A program made the translations under genes and the position numbers. From positions 1 to 56,268 of the forward strand of contig JALEOD010000005.1 of assembly GCA_022767345.1 (NCBI GenBank): DNA of 56,268 nucleotides, given 5' to 3'. This document shows, one piece after another, positions 50,879 to 56,268 of this stretch. The DNA is from Emergencia sp. (lineage in GTDB: Bacteria > Bacillota > Clostridia > Peptostreptococcales > Anaerovoracaceae). The notes beneath the pieces were generated by a model that saw only the letters and a list, made by a program, of their open reading frames with translations, made no database searches and was not told where the DNA came from. Each line of letters opens with the position of its first letter. The first letter of the stretch is position 1.

Positions 50879-51943
50879 TTAGTTTTGTATGTCAGGATAG
50901 TCGCCGCGGGCGGTCACTATCTCATAACCGATGTTTCTAACTTGTTTTTTTAATTGAGAAATCCCTTCGGCGCTTTCTGCGCCGGTGGCGATTTTGTTAT
51001 CGTAAAGACGATAGTTTTTCCGCACTGACGGCGGAGAAAGGTTGGGCATGATGACGTTGGCGCCTGCACAGATGCCGCGCAGTCTGCCGTCTTCAGAAGC
51101 TGTGCCAAGGGCTGTGGTTGCCGGAAGCAGGACTTTCGGCAGAAGCAGCCTGATGATAGAAAGAAGCCTTACCGTTAAATCAGCGGAGCCGGCGGTCTCC
51201 TTTTCAAAAGGTGTACCTGCGGCAGGAATGAAAGGTCCGATGCCGATCATATGGGGCTGAAATGCTGATAGAAACCGAAGGTCTTTCAGAATGTGTTCCG
51301 CGGTTTGTCCGGGGGAGCCGACCATAAAGCCGCAGCCTGCCTGATAGCCGATTTCTTTTAAATTCTGCAGGCATTCCATACGGTTTTCAAAGGAAAGGTC
51401 CTTTGGATGCAGCTTTTGATAATGGCTTTTGTCTGCAGTTTCGTGGCGCAGCAGGTATCTATCCGCACCGGCGTCAAAAAGTCTCTGATAACTCTCACGG
51501 GAGCGTTCACCTGCTGACAGGGTAATGGCGCAGTCCGGATGGGCGCTGCGAATTGCCGCAACCAGTGCCGCCAGACGGTCGTCGTTCCAATAAGGGTCCT
51601 CACCGCCCTGCAGGACAAAGGTGCGAAAGCCCAGCTCATAGCCGTTTTTGCAGCAGGCGAGGATTTCATCTTCCGTCAGCCGATAGCGGGTTACGTTTTT
51701 GCAGCTTCGGCGGATGCCGCAGTAATAACAATCGTTCCTGCAGTAGTTGGTAAATTCGATGAGGCCTCTGATGTAGACATGATTTCCGTAGATTTGTCTG
51801 CGCAGAGCGTCTGCTTTCTCCTGGAGATACTTGTTTTCCTCAGGGGAATCACAGGCAAGCAGCGCAAGGAGTGCGTCGTCTTCCGGCATATCGCCTTTTG
51901 CTAAGGTGTCGATGGTGTGTCTGATCGTATTATTCATTGGCAT
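50879..51943 (-). CDS. hydE: [FeFe]-hydrogenase maturase HydE
   Basis: This radical-SAM enzyme acts in synthesis of the H-cluster organometallic precursor. The start at ATG 51943 (MPMNNTIRH, 354 aa) or the ATG 6 nt later lies within the end of the TM1266 gene; the longer frame is unlikely. The SAM motif is CRNDCYYCGIR (about 65-75). FVLQGGEDPYWND, RHETADKSHYQKLHP and GFMVGSPGQTAEHIL fit HydE. IGIGPFIPAAGTPF and a C-terminal radical-SAM-associated region are intact. Confidence 0.95.
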   Translation of the reverse strand: MPMNNTIRHTIDTLAKGDMPEDDALLALLACDSPEENKYLQEKADALRRQIYGNHVYIRGLIEFTNYCRNDCYYCGIRRSCKNVTRYRLTEDEILACCKNGYELGFRTFVLQGGEDPYWNDDRLAALVAAIRSAHPDCAITLSAGERSRESYQRLFDAGADRYLLRHETADKSHYQKLHPKDLSFENRMECLQNLKEIGYQAGCGFMVGSPGQTAEHILKDLRFLSAFQPHMIGIGPFIPAAGTPFEKETAGSADLTVRLLSIIRLLLPKVLLPATTALGTASEDGRLRGICAGANVIMPNLSPPSVRKNYRLYDNKIATGAESAEGISQLKKQVRNIGYEIVTARGDYPDIQN

Positions 51944-52175
51944 AGGCGACCTTGCTGCTGATACCAGGCAGCTTTCCGATTTTACCGGACAGCGCGTTGA
52001 TGACATCTGACGGCGCGTCGATAGCTACGCTGATAATATGCATTTCTTTTTCTCTGTAGGGCAGCCCCATTCTGCCGATGATGTAACCGCTGTACTGGTG
52101 CAGCATGTCGTTGAGGTCTTCTACGACATTTAAATCTTTTACAATAATTGATATTAATGCAACTCTGTTTTCCAT
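51930..52175 (-). CDS. TM1266-family hydrogenase-system regulator
   Basis: This 81-aa ACT-like protein belongs to the 'iron-only hydrogenase system regulator' family. The pattern ALISIIVKDLNVVEDLNDMLH (in parts), IIGRMGLPYREKEMHIISVAID and a C-terminal LSGKIGKLPGISSKV is characteristic. It is the first gene of the operon and overlaps the hydE start by 14 nt. GGAGGTTCCT precedes the ATG. A regulatory role is by family name only. Confidence 0.9.
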   Translation of the reverse strand: MENRVALISIIVKDLNVVEDLNDMLHQYSGYIIGRMGLPYREKEMHIISVAIDAPSDVINALSGKIGKLPGISSKVAYANE

Positions 52176-52222
52176 AGGAACCTCCTTATCATTATTTCTA
52201 TGATAACATAAAACTTGTAATA

Positions 52223-52254
52223 TTTATACACAAAGTTTGATAAAATCAAACTTT
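52223..52254 (-). promoter_or_regulatory. Palindromic operator candidate upstream of the hyd operon
   Basis: AAAGTTTGAT (52232-52241) and ATCAAACTTT (52245-52254) form a perfect 10-bp inverted repeat with a 3-nt centre. On the minus strand it overlaps a weak TTTGAT-N16-TATAAA promoter (TATAAA at 52228-52223), as an operator would. No T-run follows, so a terminator is less likely. Confidence 0.6.
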
Positions 52255-52364
52255 TCAGGTGGAATTGAATGAGGCACATGAAAATGACGCGGATTGATTT
52301 ATTACGGGAGCGGAAGTATAATAGGATTACAAGTACTAATCTAAGTAAAAATATGGAGATAAAG

Positions 52365-52916
52365 ATGAAACGAATCATATGGCGGATTTGGAAATGGCTG
52401 CGGGGAGAAAACACAGGAAGACCTGCAATTTATATCGCAGAAAAAAGTGATAACGTTGAAGGCGGAAAAAACACTGCCCAGCTGTTAGCAGAATATAAAC
52501 CGCAGATTACACCCCACGAGTATGACTATTCGCTTTATGAGAACTATTTAAAAGAGAATTTTGATTTAGAAGAAATTAGTCTGGAAGAAATGATGAAGCA
52601 AAATCAAATTCATTTTGAAATCTTTCAATTTAATTATAGCAATTGCATCTTTTTTGCAGAGAGTAAGTTCGATCCGATCTTTTTTCGGATTGTAAAGAAT
52701 CAAAAGAGCGCATGGTTGTACGACCAAGAGGGAGAGGAGCACAGTATTAGCGTGTATATAGAAAAAAATACAGGATTTGTGGAGACAACCAGCACGGAGC
52801 TTTCTGTGACACTGGGCTTGATTCGCGGCGTCAGTGAAGAGGAATACAAAACCGACTCAGTGAAGTTGCTGAACCTGATTAGTCTCATGCGGTGGAACGA
52901 AATCATTACAGAATAA
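52365..52916 (+). CDS. Hypothetical protein
   Basis: I do not recognise this 183-aa protein. ATG 52365 (MKRIIWRIWKWLRG) is chosen because a GGAG lies 8 nt upstream; the longer frame from 52269 is also open. The N-terminus is basic and tryptophan-rich and could bind membrane. The rest is acidic and mixed alpha/beta, with IHFEIFQFNYSNCIFFAES (about 85-103) and WLYDQEGEEHSISVYIEKN. No signal peptide or metal motif is seen. AT content is higher than in neighbours, and the gene is flanked by its own promoter-like AT-rich region, which hints at recent acquisition. Confidence 0.6.
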   Translation: MKRIIWRIWKWLRGENTGRPAIYIAEKSDNVEGGKNTAQLLAEYKPQITPHEYDYSLYENYLKENFDLEEISLEEMMKQNQIHFEIFQFNYSNCIFFAESKFDPIFFRIVKNQKSAWLYDQEGEEHSISVYIEKNTGFVETTSTELSVTLGLIRGVSEEEYKTDSVKLLNLISLMRWNEIITE

Positions 52917-52992
52917 AGTCGGTATCGCATTGACCGCCCGGCTTTTTTGGTGTAAACTGGAATGCAGAAAGAAAAAAGGAGAAGTATCAATC

Positions 52993-53529
52993 ATGGAAAA
53001 GAATAAAATTCTGCTGGTAATCGATATGCAGAAGGACTTCGTAACAGGGGCTTTGGCAAATAAGGAGGCACAGCAGATTATTGAAAATATAAAGAAAAAA
53101 ATTGAAAGCTACAAAGAGAGCGGCCTGCCGGTATTTTTCACAAGGGATACTCATGGTGAGGACTACCTGAATACTCAGGAGGGGAAACTTCTTCCTGTAG
53201 AACATTGTATAAAAGGCAGCGACGGATGGCAGCTTATTGATGAGCTGGCGGATTACGCAGCCGAAGAAAACACGCTGGACAAGCCGTCTTTCGGATGTCT
53301 GGATTTGCCGGGATGGCTTTGTGACAAGCTGGATGGCGTGACGCCAGCTGAAATTGAACTTTGCGGCGTTTGCACAGATATCTGCGTGATTTCCAACGGA
53401 ATGATTTTGAAGGCTGCTTATCCTGAGACGCCGGTTACTGTAGAGGGTTCCTGCTGTGCCGGAGTAACGCCGGAGAGCCATAACAACGCCCTTGAAGCGA
53501 TGAAAATGTGTCAGATTTTAGTGAGGTAA
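52993..53529 (+). CDS. Isochorismatase-family hydrolase, probably nicotinamidase
   Basis: This 178-aa cysteine hydrolase has the nicotinamidase layout: DMQKDFVTGAL with the catalytic Asp at 11, KPSFGCLDL around the catalytic Lys region (about 97-105), and CGVCTDICVISN (about 122-133) with the nucleophilic Cys. The zinc-binding D-x-H set of PncA appears as FFTRDTHGEDY. nadE follows 6 nt downstream, which makes nicotinamide-to-NAD salvage the likely role. ATG 52993 follows AAAGGAG. A generic isochorismatase-like amidase is the alternative. Confidence 0.88.
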   Translation: MEKNKILLVIDMQKDFVTGALANKEAQQIIENIKKKIESYKESGLPVFFTRDTHGEDYLNTQEGKLLPVEHCIKGSDGWQLIDELADYAAEENTLDKPSFGCLDLPGWLCDKLDGVTPAEIELCGVCTDICVISNGMILKAAYPETPVTVEGSCCAGVTPESHNNALEAMKMCQILVR

Positions 53530-53535
53530 GGAAAG

Positions 53536-54309
53536 ATGTATCAGTTTGATGTAGAAAAAGTAACCAAAGATGTAGTTGCTTGGATTCGGGAATTCTTTGA
53601 AGTAAACGGAAAGGACTGCAAGGCAGTTGTTGCAATCAGCGGCGGCAAGGACAGCTCTGTCGTAGCGGCGCTTTGCGTAGAAGCTCTTGGAAAAGACCGA
53701 GTCTTCGGCGTGCTTTTGCCAAATGGCGAGCAGGCTGACATCGATGCGTCTAAGCTATTGGTATCCCATCTTGGAATCGACCATACGATTATCAATATCA
53801 AGGCTGGGTTTGACGGACTTCTTGGAGAAATTGCAGACAAGCTGCCTTGTGAGGTGACAAAGCAGACGAGGACCAACCTGCCGGCGAGACTTCGCATGGC
53901 GGCAACGTACGCTGTGGCGCAGTCCATGAACGGGCGCGTTGCCAACACCTGCAATCTGTCTGAAGACTGGGTAGGCTATTCTACCAGATATGGAGATGCG
54001 GCAGGAGATTTCAGCCCGCTGTCCCATCTTACTGTACAGGAAGTTAAAGCCATCGGCGCTTACCTGGGTCTTCCTGAAAAGCTGGTGCAAAAGACTCCCA
54101 TTGACGGACTTTCAGGGCTTTCCGATGAAGAAAATCTGGGATTCACTTATGCGGAGCTTGACACTTATATCAGAACAGGCATCTGTGAAGATCAGGAAGT
54201 CAAAGCAAAGATTGACTATAAGCGCAAAATGAACAAATTCAAGCTGGAGCTGATGCCGTCCTTTGCTTACAATGGACCGGTGCTGGCAAAAGATGAGTCT
54301 CTGGCATAA
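53536..54309 (+). CDS. nadE: NH3-dependent NAD synthetase
   Basis: NadE amidates nicotinic acid adenine dinucleotide to NAD. The 257-aa protein has only the synthetase domain and no glutaminase part, so ammonia is the nitrogen donor. Motifs are the PP-loop VAISGGKDSSVVAALC (about 32-47), RMAATYAVAQSMNG, NTCNLSEDWVGYSTRYGDAAGD (in parts) and KTPIDGLSGLSDEENLGFTY. It forms a two-gene unit with the nicotinamidase-like gene. It is convergent with the PucR fragment, with 81 nt between and no clear hairpin. Confidence 0.95.
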   Translation: MYQFDVEKVTKDVVAWIREFFEVNGKDCKAVVAISGGKDSSVVAALCVEALGKDRVFGVLLPNGEQADIDASKLLVSHLGIDHTIINIKAGFDGLLGEIADKLPCEVTKQTRTNLPARLRMAATYAVAQSMNGRVANTCNLSEDWVGYSTRYGDAAGDFSPLSHLTVQEVKAIGAYLGLPEKLVQKTPIDGLSGLSDEENLGFTYAELDTYIRTGICEDQEVKAKIDYKRKMNKFKLELMPSFAYNGPVLAKDESLA

Positions 54310-54390
54310 CCGCAGCCGCTTGTGAGCACCTGGTGGGACGGTTTCTGCGCTTTCTGAAACGCAGCCTCAAAAGCTGCTGCCTAAAACGGC

Positions 54391-55359
54391 TTAGCGCTGC
54401 TTCATATAGTAGAGTTTCGAGATAATAGAGATTGTCTCCAGAAAGTCCATATCACTTTTTCCATAGGGAATTAAATCTTTTAGTTTACCGATACGATAGC
54501 GGATGGTATTTTCGTGTACGAACATTGCCTCCGCTGTTTTTTTGTAGTCCATTTCATATTCGGCAAAAATTAGCATAGTGTTCAAAAGATTCGTGTTGTT
54601 TTGGGCGTCAGATTTATAAATCGGTTGCGTCATATCATTGTAAAATTCTTCCAAAGCAGGACTTCCAAGCAGGTCAACCAGAATACGGGCAACGCCAAGT
54701 TTACTGTAGTCAATTCTCCCTGTCAAGCTGGGTTTGCCGGCAGTGACGCACAGCAAACTTTCTGAGATTGCTCTGCCCGTATCGTCCAGTTTATGAGGGT
54801 TGCTGACACCAATCAGAGCGTCAGGAAAGACGGTATGGATTTGATTGACAGTATGCTGTACAGTTTTAGCCGCGGTGTCAGTTCTGCTGTCCGGATAAGA
54901 AAGCAGAAATAAAATTCCGCCGCGAAATTCCGCAGCAAAATTTCTAAGGTCTCGAATGACAGAAGAGATGAGATTGACAATGACACTTGACTGCATGGCT
55001 GCTTCTGTCTGTGCGAATAACGCTGTGATGTTTTGTTGAAAGGAGGGATTAAGTTCCTTTAGAAGCTGATGTTTTTCATCGGTGGAACTAGTGCGGCTTA
55101 CAATAGATTCTAGCTTTTCTTCCAGTGTATTTTTCTGTTCCATGGCGATTTTACATTCCATAATACTTGCAATAACCAGAGAGTAGGGGGTGTGGCAATT
55201 GAGAAAAATCACGGGAAGTCCCGCGGCATCGCAAAGAGCAATGGCTTCTTTTGGCAGCGTATCCATATATTCGTCAAAGACGATGAGCGCAGCGCCTTTT
55301 TGCGCAATCAGATAGCGCAGTGTGTGCATGATGTAAGCAGCGTCATCTTTTCCCAACAA
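54391..55359 (-). pseudogene. 5'-truncated PucR-family regulator
   Basis: PucR/CdaR-type regulators have an N-terminal purine catabolism domain and a C-terminal helix-turn-helix. The HTH is intact here: MDYKKTAEAMFVHENTIRYRIGKL (in parts, about 275-298). The N-terminal domain starts abruptly at LGKDDAAYIMHTLRYLIAQKG, where family members have about 60-80 more residues. Upstream in frame the sequence reads only 11 further codons (LWVFSPRGASL) to a TGA at 55395-55393. No Shine-Dalgarno or ATG is present, and the only start is a TTG pair at 55359/55356. The break coincides with the edge of the repeat region at 55380-55640. Likely inactive, or shortened. Confidence 0.75.
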
Positions 55360-55436
55360 TGAAGCCCCTCTCGGACTAAAAACCCATAAAAATCAGGTTT
55401 TGACAGCGTTTGCGGCGTTTTGTTAATCCAAAAAAA

Positions 55437-55626
55437 TGTCGTAAAACGGGGGTTACGACAAATTTACGACAAATGACTTTTTGAGCATCGCTCGTCTTTT
55501 ACGACAAATGCGTGTCGTAAATCACGAGAATCGTAAATTGTTAATCCAGTGGCTTCATTGTAACGGCTACATTGTAAATTGAATAAAAAGCCTTGTAAAC
55601 TCGGCATTTAACGATGTTTACGACAG
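55437..55626. repeat. Inverted-word region 5 (word TTTACGACA)
   Basis: Copies of TTTACGACA or its complement TGTCGTAAA lie at - 55437, + 55453 (partial), + 55463, + 55498, - 55513, - 55531 (partial) and + 55618, and TGTTAATCCA is repeated directly at 55421 and 55539. It resembles arrays 1-4 in using one local word in both orientations, but alternation and the 20-nt spacing are not kept. The 55360-55718 gap holds nothing else I can support. Confidence 0.6.
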
Positions 55627-55718
55627 AACCTCGGACTGTATAGTTCGGGGTTCTTTTTTTGCATATTTGAAGCTGGCAACGATTATGGATATACTGTAAT
55701 CGAATGGAGGGACTACAA

Positions 55719-55895
55719 ATGAAGAAGTATTATATCAATCTAACCGAGCAGGAACGCTCTCAAATCATACATTCGCTTATAGATAAAAAGAACGCACTTA
55801 TGGCTCAAGGCAGATACACCGACGCTGTTGATGAAGTCATCTTAAAGATGATGAAGGCAAAGAAAAAGGCTTTCATAGTGCGTACTGTTTCGTAG
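55719..55895 (+). CDS. Small protein typical of mobile-element cargo
   Basis: From ATG 55719 (MKKYYINLTEQERSQIIHSL) the product is 58 aa, with GGAGGG 8 nt upstream. Similar small proteins with the NLTEQER ... KNALMAQGRYTDAVDEVILK pattern are, as I recall, found on Firmicutes integrative elements. The function is unknown. The first 39 nt after the MKK codons recur exactly at the right window edge, so the gene or its 5' part is duplicated. Confidence 0.65.
   Translation: MKKYYINLTEQERSQIIHSLIDKKNALMAQGRYTDAVDEVILKMMKAKKKAFIVRTVS
55727..55765 (+). repeat. Direct repeat, left copy
   Basis: A 39-nt block (starting GTATTATATC, ending GCTCTCAAAT) is identical to 56230-56268. The repeat begins at the fourth codon of the small gene and continues past the window end in the right copy. 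Confidence 0.95.
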
Positions 55896-55966
55896 CCATT
55901 TCCATTTCAAAAAATAAAATATACATATCAGTTATTCTTATATTTGTTTCTTTCAAACGGCTTTGA

Positions 55967-56268
55967 AAGAGGAATATTCATCGCAGAAGCAATCTTTACT
56001 GCTGCGGTGAACATCCTGTATTTTTCAAAAACGATACAAAAAAGGACTTTTTCGGAACAGTTCTTTTGTTGTTGCACTCGGGGGACTATAATACTGTGGA
56101 CTTGATTCATAAAGCTAAAATGAACGGAATATCATATTATGAGGTTTCAGCAAAAAATCACTTTGAACTTGCGGAAAAATCAAAAAGATATTTCAGGAGA
56201 AAAAATATATATCCTTTCAAACAGTCAAGGTATTATATCAATCTAACCGAGCAGGAACGCTCTCAAAT
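55967..56268 (+). other. Open frame running into the right copy of the repeat (partial)
   Basis: After a TGA at 55964-55966 the frame is open to the window edge. From about 56060 it reads TVLLLLHSGDYNTVDLIHKA, then MNGISYYEVSAKNHFELAEK and YFRRKNIYPFKQS, and continues in frame into RYYINLTEQERSQ of the repeat. No start codon with a ribosome site is evident before the ATG at 56131. It may be a gene fragment fused to a second copy of the small gene by recombination. The origin of the upstream part is unknown, and 55896-56060 shows nothing else. Confidence 0.4.
56230..56268 (+). repeat. Direct repeat, right copy (cut by window edge)
   Basis: The block is identical over 39 nt to 55727-55765, 503 nt to its left. 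The ATGAAGAA start of the left copy is replaced by CAGTCAAG, so this copy lacks its own start codon and is fused to the upstream frame. Confidence 0.95.

Noticed and set aside
55928-56110. Minus-strand 60-codon frame near the right edge
   Set aside because: No ribosome site or family resemblance, and it overlaps the more plausible plus-strand frame.
56081-56190. Resemblance of the frame at the right edge to small GTPases (SAK-type motif)
   Set aside because: Only one short motif matches, with no P-loop or G3/G4 motif upstream, so the similarity is probably chance.

Overview
The window reads as chromosome of a low-to-mid GC anaerobic, spore-forming Clostridia. Three things support this: [FeFe]-hydrogenase maturation genes, the sporulation genes yqfC/yqfD, and AT-rich Shine-Dalgarno/sigma-A signals. 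The 4-hydroxybutyryl-CoA dehydratase at 8803-10281 closely resembles my recollection of the Clostridium aminobutyricum enzyme, which points to the Anaerovoracaceae (Clostridiales family XIII) neighbourhood. No rRNA, tRNA or CRISPR array was found.

Layout. 1-2.4 kb is accessory DNA: the tail of a group II intron, a RhuM-family gene and a DUF2971 gene. 2.4-10.3 kb is a catabolic locus run by a PAS/sigma-54 activator: larC (N-terminal half only), a beta-keto acid cleavage enzyme (BKACE), a broken lipoprotein, then a cyclase-family hydrolase, a 3-hydroxyacyl dehydrogenase and abfD. Both transcription units start at near-perfect -24/-12 promoters, each preceded by the same two-part enhancer site. 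10.4-14.6 kb is pstSCAB-phoU behind a PhoP-type box. 14.6-20.5 kb is housekeeping (prmA, rsmE, mtaB, HIT) plus an M23/NodB cell-wall fusion protein. 20.8-24.7 kb is transport: uraA, a MerR::NhaC chimeric pseudogene and a LysO-like exporter. 25.2-35.8 kb is the conserved rpsU-yqeY, yqfC-yqfD-phoH-ybeY-cdd-era-recO-glyS run, ending in a PPDK homologue without its phosphohistidine domain. 36-42.4 kb holds nfeD/SPFH, a HyuA-like gene, malic enzyme and trmO. 42.7-46 kb holds trpB2 behind a tryptophan T-box, and a ZIP transporter. 46.1-52.2 kb is one minus-strand unit, TM1266-hydE-hydG-hydF-proB-proA. 52.3-56.3 kb holds an orphan gene, a nicotinamidase-like gene with nadE, a 5'-truncated PucR regulator and a duplicated small gene at the right edge.

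The most unusual signal is non-coding. Three intergenic regions (20.6, 40.2-40.5 and 44.9-45.3 kb) each hold four units of one design: a 7-8 nt word, a spacer of 20 nt (21 once), then the inverse complement of the word. A fourth region (24.8-25.0 kb) has the same eight-copy alternating layout with spacers of 19-28 nt. The word is constant within an array but differs between loci (GTGCATAT, GTTGACAAA, GCACCAT twice). In two arrays the first and fourth units are also inverse copies of each other. I cannot match this design to a repeat family I know.
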